This document shows, in pieces, positions 27,738 through 36,576 of a DNA stretch of 64,000 bases; the stretch's first letter is position 1; each line of letters starts with the position of its first letter. This DNA comes from Pseudochrobactrum asaccharolyticum (GTDB lineage: Bacteria > Pseudomonadota > Alphaproteobacteria > Rhizobiales > Rhizobiaceae). Below the pieces are notes generated by a model, which ran no database searches, was not told the DNA's origin, and saw only the letters and a list, made by a program, of their open reading frames with translations. The stretch is taken from positions 434,001 through 498,000 of the forward strand of contig NZ_QNRH01000001.1 of the NCBI RefSeq assembly GCF_003314995.1, written 5' to 3'. A program made the position numbers and the translations under genes.

Positions 27738-29027
27738 TCAGTGGAATATCTGTGCAGCCGTGTTTTCATTGGCATATCGCTCCCTGATGATTCTGAACAG
27801 GCAGTTTTCCAGTTTTTTTAGCCGTTTTTCTTCCTGCTCAATGTAATTGCGGGTGAGGGGTATAGCCTCCTGCCGATGTGCGAGTTGTATCTGAAACACC
27901 ATCATATTCTGCCAGCGGAAAGCTGATTCAGAGCCTGCCAGATAGAATTCCCACATCCGGCAGAAGCGCTCATCGTAGAGGGCTTTGGCTTTGTCGCGAT
28001 TGGCCATAAAGGTTTCACGCCATGCTTTCAGGGTTTCTGCATAATGCAGGCGTAAAATCTCAATATCTGTAATCACCAGACCGGCTTGCTCAATATGCGG
28101 CAAGACCTCAGATAATGCCGGTATATAGCCCCCGGGGAAGATATATTTACGGATAAAAGGATTGGTGGAAGAGGGCTCATCACTGCGGCCTATCGAATGC
28201 AGTACCATGGAGCCGTCCGGTTTCAGTAGTCGTGCAACCTGCTGGAAAAACTCGGCATAATGCGTGACACCTACATGCTCAAACATACCGACCGAGCTGA
28301 TCCGGTCGAATTGCTGATCAAGTTGCCGGTAATCTTGTAATAAAAACCGTGCCTGATGATGCAGACCTTGTGCCTGCGCCCGTTGATTGGCGATCTGAAA
28401 TTGTTCCTGTGACAGCGTAACACCGGTGACATCGGCATCAAGCAATTCTGCGAAATAAAGCCCGAGACCACCCCAGCCACAACCGATATCCAGCAGCTTG
28501 TCATCAGGATGAATTTGCAGCTTGGCCGCAATATGACGCTTTTTTGCCAGTTGTGCTTCAGCAAGACTGCTTTGCGGTGTCTCAAAATAGGCGCAGGAAT
28601 ATTGCTTGTCCGGATCGAGAAACAGATCATAGAGATCGCCGCTCAGATCATAGTGACGTTGCACATTCTTCGAGGAGCGGGACAGGGTATTCATCTGTTG
28701 CAGCGGGCGAAAGATTTTACGTAGCTTAGCCAGCGCCCGCATCCATGGCTCTTTCGCTGCTGTTGCACCGGTATTTTCAAAAACCAGTTGTAGAAAACTG
28801 TAAATATCACCGACCGGAAAACTGATCTCGCCATCCATAAAGCATTCGCCAAGCTTTAACTCCGGATCAAGCGCAATGGCACGTTCAGCGGCTTTTGTAT
28901 GAAAAGCCAGCACAACATGCGGCGGCGAGCCATTGCCATAGGTTTCAATGCGATTATTCGTATAGTGTACTTTGAGATCGCCGCTCAGGATCAGCTTATT
29001 CAGAACTGAATGCAGCATGCCACTCAT
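27738..29027 (-). CDS. cfa: Cyclopropane-fatty-acyl-phospholipid synthase, 429 aa
   Basis: Adds a methylene group from S-adenosylmethionine to unsaturated membrane acyl chains. The ATG follows GGAGGAGGATGAGCA. The N-terminal lipid-binding part includes DPELKLGECFMDGEI. The methyltransferase domain begins NVQRHYDLSGDLYDLFLD and contains the SAM motif LLDIGCGWGGLGLYFAE. Further Cfa signatures are SVGMFEHVGVTHYAEFF, KYIFPGGYIPALSE and WEFYLAGSESAFRWQ, which include the residues around the bicarbonate site. It is transcribed alone, between the frameshifted gene and rplI. Confidence 0.95.
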   Translation of the reverse strand: MSGMLHSVLNKLILSGDLKVHYTNNRIETYGNGSPPHVVLAFHTKAAERAIALDPELKLGECFMDGEISFPVGDIYSFLQLVFENTGATAAKEPWMRALAKLRKIFRPLQQMNTLSRSSKNVQRHYDLSGDLYDLFLDPDKQYSCAYFETPQSSLAEAQLAKKRHIAAKLQIHPDDKLLDIGCGWGGLGLYFAELLDADVTGVTLSQEQFQIANQRAQAQGLHHQARFLLQDYRQLDQQFDRISSVGMFEHVGVTHYAEFFQQVARLLKPDGSMVLHSIGRSDEPSSTNPFIRKYIFPGGYIPALSEVLPHIEQAGLVITDIEILRLHYAETLKAWRETFMANRDKAKALYDERFCRMWEFYLAGSESAFRWQNMMVFQIQLAHRQEAIPLTRNYIEQEEKRLKKLENCLFRIIRERYANENTAAQIFH

Positions 29028-29312
29028 TGCTCATCCTCCTCCGTTTGCCGTACCGGTGGATATGCGGATGAACGCGAAATTCGGGCGCTTCTATCCGCTC
29101 AAAGAGAGTGCCGTTTTATGCGGCAGTCCATGCAATTGGCTTACAAATTCAGAGCGGGCGTCGTGTAACACTATTTATGCGGCGCGCTCTGCAAACACGG
29201 TACGCCCTAAAAGAATAGCGGGTTTTCCTGTTCTGGAAAGAGCGGAGAATAAATATTTATCGGCGGGCTGATCATTTCCCTGTGATGAAAAGCACAAATA
29301 TCGGGCAATAAA
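29028..29312. other. Intergenic region upstream of cfa
   Basis: About 285 bp with no supported gene. It holds the cfa promoter region; short frames here have no ribosome-binding sites and no recognisable product. Confidence 0.4.
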
Positions 29313-29342
29313 AAAGCTGCACCGGAAATCCGGTGCAGCTTT
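29313..29342 (-). terminator. Intrinsic terminator of the rpsF-rpsR-rplI region
   Basis: Perfect 14-bp stem AAAGCTGCACCGGA/TCCGGTGCAGCTTT followed on the minus strand by a T-run, 30 bp after the rplI stop. Confidence 0.9.
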
Positions 29343-29371
29343 TCAGATATGAGATCTGTGAGAAACGCTGA

Positions 29372-29941
29372 TTATGCGTTTTCTTCACCGTCGAAGTCTT
29401 CGTCGAAAACTTCTTCAGCCAGAGGCTCTTCTTCGATGCCGTAGATTGCAGCTGCAGTCGACAGATCTTCACCTTTTTCCTGACGCAGAGCTTCATCAGC
29501 TGTACGTGCAATGTTGATGGTGATTGTTGCCGATACTTCAGGGTGCAGAACGATCGAGATTGTGTGAATGCCGATTGTTTTGATCGCGTGGTTCAGGTCA
29601 ACCTGGTTGCGGTTCAGCGAGAAGCCTTCTGCAGTTACAACATCAGCGATATCGCGTGTGGAAACCGAACCGTACAGCTGACCGGTTTCACCAGCCGAGC
29701 GAACAACGATAAAGCTTTTGCCGTCCAGCTTGTCAGCAACAGCCTGAGCTTCGGTTTTACGTTCCAGATCGCGTGCTTCGAGCTGAGCGCGCTGGGATTC
29801 AAAACGAGCCATGTTGGCTTCGTTGGCACGCAGTGCCTTGCCCTGCGGGAGCAGGAAGTTACGGGCAAAGCCGTCTTTAACAGTAACAGTATCGCCCATC
29901 TGACCGAGGCGGCTGATGCGTTCAAGCAGGATAACTTTCAT
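29372..29941 (-). CDS. rplI: 50S ribosomal protein L9, 189 aa
   Basis: Large-subunit protein binding 23S rRNA. The N-terminal globular domain [19 protein letters not shown] with [18 protein letters not shown] is diagnostic. A long connecting helix (about 45-80) and the C-terminal domain ([20 protein letters not shown]) follow. Compared with about 149 residues in E. coli there is an acidic extension of roughly 35 residues, ending [20 protein letters not shown]; such tails are known in rhizobial L9. The upstream DUF2232 and rpsR/rpsF genes lie on the same strand in the usual order. Confidence 0.97.
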   Translation of the reverse strand: MKVILLERISRLGQMGDTVTVKDGFARNFLLPQGKALRANEANMARFESQRAQLEARDLERKTEAQAVADKLDGKSFIVVRSAGETGQLYGSVSTRDIADVVTAEGFSLNRNQVDLNHAIKTIGIHTISIVLHPEVSATITINIARTADEALRQEKGEDLSTAAAIYGIEEEPLAEEVFDEDFDGEENA

Positions 29942-29983
29942 AGGTCTATTCCTTAAGTGTTTAGTTCTGAATGTATGGTTATG

Positions 29984-30943
29984 TTATGAATTCTGCGAAG
30001 GATCTTTGGAGAGCGGAGCGCCGCGCGACGTATCGAGCAGCCCGAAGACCAAAAATACCAATGCAGAGAATGCGAAGATGATCAGCAGAAAATAGGCGAG
30101 CCACAGCGCGAACGGACGCCATGTGGCACCACGTGTCCGCCAGTGGATAAGTGCCAGACCTGCCATAATGAAACCGGCTGCCAGTGCACCGGCAAAAGTG
30201 GTGGCGATCATGCTGGCAGGGCCGGACAGAAACATGGAACTGGCAAAGGTGAGCGCAAAAACCAGCAGAGCAGGGCGCGGCATACGCAATGTTGCAGGCC
30301 AGTTGTCACGCGGACGACGTAATACGCCGGAGCGTTCAGTGATGCGCAATGCCAGATAGAAATTGGCAGTCAGGAACATTAGGCTGGTTGCTGCCTGAAT
30401 AGCTGGCAGACCAAACAACAGGAACTGCTGCAGCATTTCACGGAAATCGTCGCTCGCATTGAACTGCGGATCGGAAGCCAGAAGGCTGGCGATCATCGCG
30501 CCGGTCAGTTCACGCACCATCTCTTCGCCATAGCCAATGATGGAGCCGACGATAACAAAGCTGACAGAAACCAGCAGAGCGAGGCGGAACATGATGTCCG
30601 GCAGCGGATACCAGACCAATGCGTCTTTTGGCCCACCCAGTTCCTGAGCAGGACGCGCAAGACCGGCAAGATAAGCGCCGGTTGCAGCAGGGATGAAACT
30701 GGTGAGGGCAATCAGAACCGCAACCATAGGTGCGGCGAAAATCGCAACAGCAATGCTCGCTGTAGCAGCGGCAATCAGGCCTGCGGCAGTGCCCCAGCCA
30801 AGTGCGGCGATAAAAATAGGGAGAGGGGTGAGGACATAGAGAACCATAGCAAGGCCGCTTTGGACCAGCACACCAGAAGCCAGCAGCGCGGCTGCAAGGC
30901 CCGCCAGAACTCCGGTTCCGATATGTTTGCTATTGTAATTCAT
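29984..30943 (-). CDS. DUF2232-type multi-pass membrane protein, 319 aa
   Basis: Seven to eight hydrophobic segments spread across the protein, beginning GVLAGLAAALLASGVLVQSGLAMVLY and ending LWLAYFLLIIFAFSALVFLVFGLLD. It lies 42 bp upstream of rplI and downstream of rpsR on the same strand. The position between S18 and L9 genes and the helix pattern fit the YybS-like DUF2232 family that occupies this spot in many alphaproteobacteria. Function unknown; a conserved link with ribosomal genes does not prove a ribosomal role. Confidence 0.8.
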   Translation of the reverse strand: MNYNSKHIGTGVLAGLAAALLASGVLVQSGLAMVLYVLTPLPIFIAALGWGTAAGLIAAATASIAVAIFAAPMVAVLIALTSFIPAATGAYLAGLARPAQELGGPKDALVWYPLPDIMFRLALLVSVSFVIVGSIIGYGEEMVRELTGAMIASLLASDPQFNASDDFREMLQQFLLFGLPAIQAATSLMFLTANFYLALRITERSGVLRRPRDNWPATLRMPRPALLVFALTFASSMFLSGPASMIATTFAGALAAGFIMAGLALIHWRTRGATWRPFALWLAYFLLIIFAFSALVFLVFGLLDTSRGAPLSKDPSQNS

Positions 30944-31069
30944 CTTAATCCTGCTGTCCTGCCCGGAGTTTTCCGGTTGCAGTTAGAGAACGATCGCTTC
31001 AGCGCTCTGTTCCCAACCTGACCTTACGGTCACTCAATCATTTATTCCGAAGAATGAACCGGGGTGTGC

Positions 31070-31091
31070 GAACACACCCCGAATCAGAAGT
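31070..31091 (-). terminator. Stable hairpin after rpsR
   Basis: Stem CGGGGTGTG/CACACCCCG with a UUCG loop on the mRNA strand, directly after the rpsR stop codon. No U-tract follows, so partial termination or 3'-end protection is more likely than full termination. Confidence 0.5.
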
Positions 31092-31092
31092 C

Positions 31093-31341
31093 TTATTTCA
31101 CTACATATGGCAGCAGGCCGAGGAAACGTGCACGCTTGATCGCTTTTGCGAGTTCGCGCTGTTTCTTCTGGCTTACAGCTGTAATGCGGGAAGGAACAAT
31201 CTTGCCGCGTTCAGAAATGTAACGCTGCAGAAGTTTGATGTCCTTGTAATCGATCTTTGGTGCGTTAGGACCTGTGAATGGGCAGGTCTTACGACGGCGA
31301 TGGAACGGACGACGGGTCGGGATCTGATTGATATCAACCAT
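31093..31341 (-). CDS. rpsR: 30S ribosomal protein S18, 82 aa
   Basis: Small-subunit protein that pairs with S6. Starts [18 protein letters not shown], then [62 protein letters not shown] in two conserved blocks; length and basic composition are normal. The ATG overlaps the rpsF stop by one base (TAATG), so the stoichiometric partners are translationally coupled. Confidence 0.97.
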   Translation of the reverse strand: MVDINQIPTRRPFHRRRKTCPFTGPNAPKIDYKDIKLLQRYISERGKIVPSRITAVSQKKQRELAKAIKRARFLGLLPYVVK

Positions 31342-31766
31342 TATTCTTCTCCTTCACCGGCAGATTCGTTATCGCGTGAGCGACGCGGACGGCGTGGACG
31401 ATCATCGTCACGGCCGAAACGGTCTTCACGTTCACGACGGTCATCACGACGGCTCAGCATTGCTGACTGGCCTTCTTCGTGTTCTTCAACACGAATGGTC
31501 ATGAAACGAAGAACGTCTTCGTTAATACGCATCTGGCGTTCCATTTCAGCAACTGCAGCAGCAGGAGCATCGATGTTTACCAGTGTGTAGTAAGCTTTAC
31601 GGTTCTTTTTGATACGATAAGTCAGAGGACGCAGTCCCCAGCTTTCGATTTTCCCGACTTTACCACCGTTAGCTTCAAGAACGCCCTTGTACTGTTCTAC
31701 CAGTGCGTCAACCTGCTGCTGCGAGATATCCTGTCGGGCAAGGATCACATGTTCATAAAGAGCCAT
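31341..31766 (-). CDS. rpsF: 30S ribosomal protein S6, 141 aa
   Basis: Small-subunit protein forming a heterodimer with S18. Conserved blocks: [20 protein letters not shown] at the start, [22 protein letters not shown] (about 40-61) and [23 protein letters not shown] (about 81-103). A tail of alternating Arg/Asp/Glu (about 105-141) extends beyond the core, as in other rhizobia. The transcript likely has a leader of about 200 nt from the promoter candidate at 31974-32002. In many bacteria S6:S18 bind such leaders, but I could not confirm that motif here. Confidence 0.97.
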   Translation of the reverse strand: MALYEHVILARQDISQQQVDALVEQYKGVLEANGGKVGKIESWGLRPLTYRIKKNRKAYYTLVNIDAPAAAVAEMERQMRINEDVLRFMTIRVEEHEEGQSAMLSRRDDRREREDRFGRDDDRPRRPRRSRDNESAGEGEE

Positions 31767-31973
31767 TGTCTTTGCCTTTCTTCAAATAACCACCATCCGG
31801 ATCAACGGCTAAGCCTCTGCGACTTGTCTATTCCGTCTGAAAACGGAGAAGAAAGGACGCGGGTCGAGACGATCGAGAGCGGAGACACGGGAGGCAGAAA
31901 TAATACTATTTCTCCGGATCTTTAAATCCGGCCTCCGTTCAGCCCCCAGCTGATGCCGGACAATGACGAGTGC

Positions 31974-32002
31974 CTAATAGTGTCTTTTGAGACAAGTTGC
32001 AA
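31974..32002 (-). promoter_or_regulatory. Sigma70-like promoter candidate for rpsF
   Basis: On the minus strand TTGCAA (31997-32002) is 17 bp from TATTAG (31974-31979). Predicted start near 31968 leaves a leader of about 200 nt before the rpsF ATG. The leader also contains a hairpin AGAAATA/TATTTCT at 31897-31914. Confidence 0.4.
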
Positions 32003-32171
32003 CCTTTAAAGTCGCTTTAACAGATGTGTATCTGTTGCTGAAAAATGCCTCATGGCTGGTTCACGAAGCCGTTTAACAGCATATTGTCATAGTAATATGC
32101 CGGTTTTGCCGGTGGATACTTGACTTGAAACGCAGTGAAAGGCACATGCCTTCGCAATTATAGATAGTTTT

Positions 32172-32200
32172 TTGTCGTAACGCGCATGGCATTCTTATAT
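32172..32200 (+). promoter_or_regulatory. Sigma70-like promoter candidate for fabD
   Basis: TTGTCG (32172-32177) and TTATAT (32195-32200) are 17 bp apart and about 50 bp upstream of the fabD ATG. Sequence similarity is moderate. The rest of the 31767-32250 gap shows no gene. Confidence 0.5.
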
Positions 32201-32250
32201 ACAGGCCATAAGTTGTGACATCAGAACGTATATTTAAGAGAGAGGCTTTC

Positions 32251-33195
32251 ATGACTGTAGCATTTACATTTCCGGGACAGGGCAGTCAGGCTGTCGGCAT
32301 GGGCAAGGCATTGGCTGAGACCTATCCGGAAGCACGCGCTGTTTTCGAAGAAGTTGATGATGCGCTTGGTGAAAAACTCTCAACCCTGATGTTTGAAGGG
32401 CCGGAAGATCAGCTTACTCTGACAGCCAATGCCCAGCCTGCGCTGATGGCTGTATCCATGGCGGTTATGCGTGTGCTGGAATCACAAGGCCTCAAGCTGC
32501 AGGATAAAGTGGCTTATGTAGCAGGTCATTCGCTTGGCGAATATTCGGCACTGTGTGCTGCCGGTACATTCTCTATTTCTGATACTGCCCGTTTGCTGCG
32601 TATTCGCGGTAATGCAATGCAGGCTGCTGTTCCTGTTGGTCAGGGCGCTATGGCTGCGATCATCGGCCTTGAACATGCTGATGTTTTTGCAATTTGCGAA
32701 AAGGCTTCCGCTGAAGGTTCGTGCCAGATCGCTAATGATAATGGCGGCGGACAGCTGGTGATTTCCGGCTCCAAAGCGGCTGTTGAACTCGCTGCAAAGC
32801 TGGCATCAGAAGCCGGTGCAAAACGTGCTATCATGCTGCCGGTATCTGCCCCGTTCCATTCCAGCCTGATGGCGCCTGCTGCTAATGCCATGCGCGATGC
32901 GCTGGCAACTGTGAATAAACATGCTCCTGTTGTGCCGGTCATTGCAAACGTGCGTGTTGCTCCGGTTAATGATCCGAGTGAAATTGCCGATCTGCTGGTT
33001 GAGCAAGTGACAGGACAGGTGCGCTGGCGCGAAACTGTTGAATGGTTTGCCGCACATGACGTGACAACACTTTATGAAATCGGCTCCGGCAAGGTGCTGA
33101 CCGGTTTGGCTCGCCGCATCTCTAAGGATGTGAGCGGTGTGACTGTCGGTACGGCTGAAGAGATTGATGCAGCCCTTCAGGTGCTGCTGGGTTAA
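32251..33195 (+). CDS. fabD: Malonyl-CoA:ACP transacylase, 314 aa
   Basis: Transfers malonyl from CoA to acyl carrier protein to start fatty-acid elongation. The ATG at 32251 (MTVAFTFPGQGSQAVGMG) follows AGAGAGGC; the frame extends upstream to 32215 without support. Catalytic Ser94 lies in AGHSLGEYSA, the substrate-binding Arg in RLLRIRGNAMQ (about 115) and the catalytic His in SAPFHSSLM (about 203). The N-terminal GQGSQ motif forms the oxyanion region. It heads the run fabD-fabG-acpP-fabF. Confidence 0.97.
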   Translation: MTVAFTFPGQGSQAVGMGKALAETYPEARAVFEEVDDALGEKLSTLMFEGPEDQLTLTANAQPALMAVSMAVMRVLESQGLKLQDKVAYVAGHSLGEYSALCAAGTFSISDTARLLRIRGNAMQAAVPVGQGAMAAIIGLEHADVFAICEKASAEGSCQIANDNGGGQLVISGSKAAVELAAKLASEAGAKRAIMLPVSAPFHSSLMAPAANAMRDALATVNKHAPVVPVIANVRVAPVNDPSEIADLLVEQVTGQVRWRETVEWFAAHDVTTLYEIGSGKVLTGLARRISKDVSGVTVGTAEEIDAALQVLLG

Positions 33196-33280
33196 GCGTA
33201 CAGATTTTGCTGCGCAGAGAATAATGTTATAAAAGGCGGACTACATAGATTTGTCCGCATATCAGATTCAAGAGGATTTC

Positions 33281-34018
33281 ATGTTTGATCTGACTGGCCG
33301 TAAGGCTCTCGTTACCGGTGCAACCGGCGGAATTGGTGAAGAAGTTGCGCGCGCCCTGCATGCTCAGGGTGCAATCGTTGCTCTGCACGGTACCCGCGTT
33401 GAAAAGCTGGAAGCGCTGGCCAATGAGCTGGGCGACCGCGTTCATATCTTCCCTGCCAACCTGTCTGACCGTGAAGAAGTGAAGGCACTTGGTCAGGCTG
33501 TGGAAAAACAGCTCGAAGGCGTCGATATTCTCGTAAACAATGCCGGTATTACCCGTGACGGTCTGTTTGTTCGCATGAGCGATGCTGACTGGGATGCTGT
33601 TATTGAGGTTAACCTGACGTCCGTGTTCGGTCTGACCCGTGAGCTGACCCATCCGATGATGCGCCGTCGTTTTGGCCGCATTATCAATATTACGTCGATT
33701 GTCGGTGTAACCGGCAATCCGGGACAGGCAAATTATTGTGCTTCCAAAGCCGGTATTATCGGCTTCTCCAAGTCGCTCGCACAGGAAATTGCTTCGCGCA
33801 ATGTGACTGTAAACTGTGTGGCTCCGGGCTTTATTGAGTCGGCAATGACCGATAAACTCAATGAGAAGCAGAAAGAGACAATCATGTCTGCTATTCCGAT
33901 GAAGCGCATGGGGCAGGGCTCAGAAATTGCTTCGGCAGTTGTTTATCTGGCCAGCAATGAAGCTGCTTACGTGACAGGTCAGACCCTGCACGTAAACGGC
34001 GGTATGGCGATGATCTGA
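33281..34018 (+). CDS. fabG: 3-oxoacyl-ACP reductase, 245 aa
   Basis: NADPH-dependent reduction of 3-oxoacyl-ACP. The ATG at 33281 follows AGAGGATTTC; the upstream frame from 33251 is not needed. SDR features: TGATGGIG (residues 12-19), NNAG (86-89), N111, and the triad S139, Y152, K156 in NITSIVG ... NYCASKAG. The C-terminal VTGQTLHVNGGMAMI is the FabG signature. Cluster position and these motifs make this assignment firm rather than a generic SDR. Confidence 0.97.
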   Translation: MFDLTGRKALVTGATGGIGEEVARALHAQGAIVALHGTRVEKLEALANELGDRVHIFPANLSDREEVKALGQAVEKQLEGVDILVNNAGITRDGLFVRMSDADWDAVIEVNLTSVFGLTRELTHPMMRRRFGRIINITSIVGVTGNPGQANYCASKAGIIGFSKSLAQEIASRNVTVNCVAPGFIESAMTDKLNEKQKETIMSAIPMKRMGQGSEIASAVVYLASNEAAYVTGQTLHVNGGMAMI

Positions 34019-34024
34019 TACCAA

Positions 34025-34055
34025 ATCAGCCGGAATTATGTATAATCCGGCTGAT
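34025..34055. terminator. Hairpin after fabG
   Basis: Arms ATCAGCCGG/CCGGCTGAT with an inner AT-rich stem, 6 bp after the fabG stop. It lacks a T-run, so it could be a weak terminator or a stabiliser. Confidence 0.45.
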
Positions 34056-34070
34056 GATGTCTAATTTATA

Positions 34071-34170
34071 GCATTTCCAGCAAAACTGCGAAGCGGTTTT
34101 GCGTCGGATAATGCGTAAAATAAACAATTACAGCGGTTCCAACGATTCAGTCTGAACTGGAGCCGCTGTA
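34071..34170. repeat. A+B mosaic repeat between fabG and acpP
   Basis: Part A (34071-34114): GCATT ... GCAAAAC ... GTTTTGC ... AATGCG. Part B (34129-34170): palindrome with arms TACAGCGGTTCC and GGAGCCGCTGTA (one wobble pair). The same A-then-B order recurs at 36475-36576 and 25106-25208. Confidence 0.82.
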
Positions 34171-34570
34171 ATTAGGGCATAAAAAGCTGATAATGCAGTC
34201 ATATTGCCCTTTTTCTGTTGTTTTGTAAGGATTGGCACAGTTTCAGTGTGGCTGATTGTCGAATTGGACTTTGCCAAATTGCAGAACCGTGATAATGCCC
34301 CGCATATTGCTGTGCTGCATATTTTGTGCATCGCGGCGGGGGTGGCGATAAATAGCATTGCGCTTCATCGGCGCAGCAGGTAAATCGCTGCAACTGAAAT
34401 ATATTGTATAGTCTGTCTGAAACACATTTCTGTTTGAGGCATTATGCAGTAGAAATATCCACGGGATAGTTTCATTGTGACAAATGTCATAATGTCAGGC
34501 TATCTTAAAACTTGATTACAATCAGCCATGCCGCTACCAAGGCTATGGTATTAACAGGTCGAGGTCCGAC
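34171..34570. other. Upstream region of acpP
   Basis: About 400 bp with only unsupported short frames on the minus strand. A TGACA-AA-TGTCA inverted repeat lies at 34478-34489 with another TGTCA at 34493-34497, about 80 bp before acpP. No promoter could be chosen with confidence. Confidence 0.4.
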
Positions 34571-34807
34571 ATGAGCGACACCGCAGAACGCGTCAAGAAA
34601 ATCGTTGTTGAACATCTGGGCGTAGATGCCGAAAAAGTAACTGAAGGCGCAAGCTTCATTGATGATCTGGGCGCAGACAGCCTGGACACCGTTGAGCTGG
34701 TAATGGCTTTCGAAGAAGAATTCGGTGTAGAAATTCCTGATGATGCAGCTGAAACCATCCTGACCGTTGGCGATGCTGTTAAGTTCATCGATAAAGCAGC
34801 TGCCTGA
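34571..34807 (+). CDS. acpP: Acyl carrier protein, 78 aa
   Basis: Carries growing acyl chains on phosphopantetheine attached to Ser37 in the [12 protein letters not shown] motif (residues 35-46). It is a small acidic four-helix protein, with a strong ribosome-binding site (CGAGGTCCGAC). The length matches the family (77-80). It is separated from fabG by 552 bp of repeat-bearing DNA and from fabF by a hairpin, so it probably has its own strong promoter, as expected for an abundant protein. Confidence 0.98.
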   Translation: MSDTAERVKKIVVEHLGVDAEKVTEGASFIDDLGADSLDTVELVMAFEEEFGVEIPDDAAETILTVGDAVKFIDKAAA

Positions 34808-35116
34808 TTATTGTTATAATCGGCAAGCAGATATCGGGCCGGAAGATTATATCTTCCGGCCCTTATCGTTTGAGCAAAGATATATATTTCAATAAGGCCG
34901 GAGCATTATTTAAACAGCTCGTAAGCCTGATATGCAGTTCTATTGGCGGATCTGTAATTAACTACTCCACAAAAGCACTGTAACAATCTATTAATTCTGC
35001 GTAATTCTAACGCTTGATCGATTCCGGTCGGGATATTACGCAGTTGATTAATCTGCGCTGCCTGCAACTGATATTGGATCAGTGAGAGACAGGACCAGAC
35101 GCGGGGAAGGATACAT
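34808..35116. other. Intergenic region between acpP and fabF
   Basis: 309 bp. Apart from the terminator-like hairpin at 34836-34862, no gene or clear control element was seen. Confidence 0.5.
34836..34862 (+). terminator. Terminator-like hairpin of acpP
   Basis: Perfect 12-bp stem GGGCCGGAAGAT/ATCTTCCGGCCC with a 3-nt loop, followed by TTATCGTTT, 29 bp after the acpP stop. Confidence 0.65.
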
Positions 35117-36379
35117 ATGAGAAGAGTCGTCGTTACCGGTCTTGGCCTGGTGTCACCTTTGGCAAATGGTGTTGAAGAAACCTGGAAGCGTTTGCTCGCA
35201 GGTCAAAGCGCTGCGCGCCGTGTGACCGAATTCGAAGTTGACGACCTTGCCTGTCAGATTGCCTGCCGTATTCCTGTCGGCGATGGCACAGACGGTACAT
35301 TTAATCCTGATGTCTACATGGAACAGAAGGAACAGCGTAAAGTTGATCCTTTCATCGTTTATGCGGTCGGCGCTGCTGATCAGGCACTGGACGATGCTAA
35401 CTGGCATCCGGAAAGTGATGAAGACCAGATCCGCACCGGCGTGCTGATCGGTTCCGGCATCGGCGGCATCGAAGGTATTGTTGAAGCCGGTTATACGCTG
35501 CGCGACAAAGGTCCGCGCCGTGTTTCGCCTTTCTTCATTCCGGGTCGTCTGATCAATCTGGCTTCCGGCCATGTCTCCATCAAGCACAAGCTGCGCGGCC
35601 CTAACCACTCTGTGGTCACTGCCTGTGCAACCGGCACACACGCCATTGGTGATGCAGCCCGCATGATCGCTTTCGGCGATGCGGATGTCATGGTTGCCGG
35701 CGGAACAGAATCACCGGTCAGCCGTATTTCTCTGGCAGGTTTCGCTGCCTGTAAGGCGCTGTCCACCAAACGCAATGATGATCCGACAGCGGCTTCGCGT
35801 CCTTATGACGACGACCGTGACGGTTTCGTGATGGGTGAAGGTGCAGGCGTTGTGGTTCTGGAAGAACTAGAACATGCGCTGGCTCGTGGTGCGAAAATCT
35901 ATGCGGAAGTCATCGGCTACGGCATGTCCGGCGATGCTTACCACATCACCGCGCCAAGCGAAAACGGTGAGGGCGCACAGCGCTGCATGGAAGCTGCCTT
36001 GCGCAGTGCCAAAATCACACCGGATGCGATTGATTACATCAATGCACACGGTACTTCGACCATGGCGGATACGCTGGAACTGGCTGCTGTTGAGCGCGTT
36101 GTCGGTGACTCGGCTTCCAAGGTTTCGATGTCCTCGACCAAATCCTCGATCGGTCACCTGCTGGGTGCAGCCGGTGCCGCAGAAGCGATTTTCTCGACAT
36201 TGGCTATCCGCGATAATATCGCGCCTGCAACGCTCAATCTCGACAACCCGTCGGTCAGCACCAAGATTGATCTGGTGCCGCATAAGCCGCGCGCCCGTCA
36301 GATTGATGTTGCTGTGTCGAACTCCTTTGGTTTCGGCGGCACCAATGCTTCGCTGATCCTGCGTCGCTATCAGGCTTAA
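35117..36379 (+). CDS. fabF: 3-oxoacyl-ACP synthase II (KAS II), 420 aa
   Basis: Elongates acyl-ACP by two carbons. The ATG follows GGGGAAGGATACAT. The thiolase-fold triad is C170 (VTACATGTHAIGDA), H311 (INAHGTSTMADTLE) and H347 (SSTKSSIGHLLGAAGA), as required for a condensing KAS I/II enzyme. C-terminal NSFGFGGTNASLIL is also complete. A typical alphaproteobacterial FabF of this length; it ends the fatty-acid part of the cluster, before a terminator and the mltG gene. Confidence 0.97.
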   Translation: MRRVVVTGLGLVSPLANGVEETWKRLLAGQSAARRVTEFEVDDLACQIACRIPVGDGTDGTFNPDVYMEQKEQRKVDPFIVYAVGAADQALDDANWHPESDEDQIRTGVLIGSGIGGIEGIVEAGYTLRDKGPRRVSPFFIPGRLINLASGHVSIKHKLRGPNHSVVTACATGTHAIGDAARMIAFGDADVMVAGGTESPVSRISLAGFAACKALSTKRNDDPTAASRPYDDDRDGFVMGEGAGVVVLEELEHALARGAKIYAEVIGYGMSGDAYHITAPSENGEGAQRCMEAALRSAKITPDAIDYINAHGTSTMADTLELAAVERVVGDSASKVSMSSTKSSIGHLLGAAGAAEAIFSTLAIRDNIAPATLNLDNPSVSTKIDLVPHKPRARQIDVAVSNSFGFGGTNASLILRRYQA

Positions 36380-36402
36380 TAGGTCGAAACTGTCAATTTT
36401 AT

Positions 36403-36433
36403 AAAAGGCCGCTTTCTGGGAAGGCGGCCTTTT
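36403..36433 (+). terminator. Intrinsic terminator of fabF
   Basis: Stem AAAAGGCCGC.TT/AA.GCGGCCTTTT with one bulged G and a 6-nt loop, 24 bp after the fabF stop. Confidence 0.75.
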
Positions 36434-36470
36434 GTTGAAAAATCATTATTCTGTTTCATTCAGACAGAGC

Positions 36471-36576
36471 TAGAGCGCATTCTGAAAAGTGTGAAGCGGT
36501 TTTCGGTATAAAATGCGCGTAAAAACAAAAAACTAGAGCGGTTTTAATGGTTTAACATTAACTAAAACCGCTCTAG
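36471..36576. repeat. A+B mosaic repeat between fabF and mltG
   Basis: Part A (36475-36517): GCATT ... GAAAA ... TTTTC ... AATGCG, followed by CGTAAAAAC. Part B (36533-36576): 44-bp palindrome with 14-bp arms CTAGAGCGGTTTTA/TAAAACCGCTCTAG. This is the clearest copy in the window. Confidence 0.85.

Noticed and set aside
28972-29271. 99-codon plus-strand frame overlapping the cfa start
   Set aside because: It overlaps cfa and its ribosome-binding region antisense and has no family features.
34128-34425. Minus-strand small frames between fabG and acpP
   Set aside because: They overlap the mosaic repeat, have no ribosome-binding site and resemble no family.
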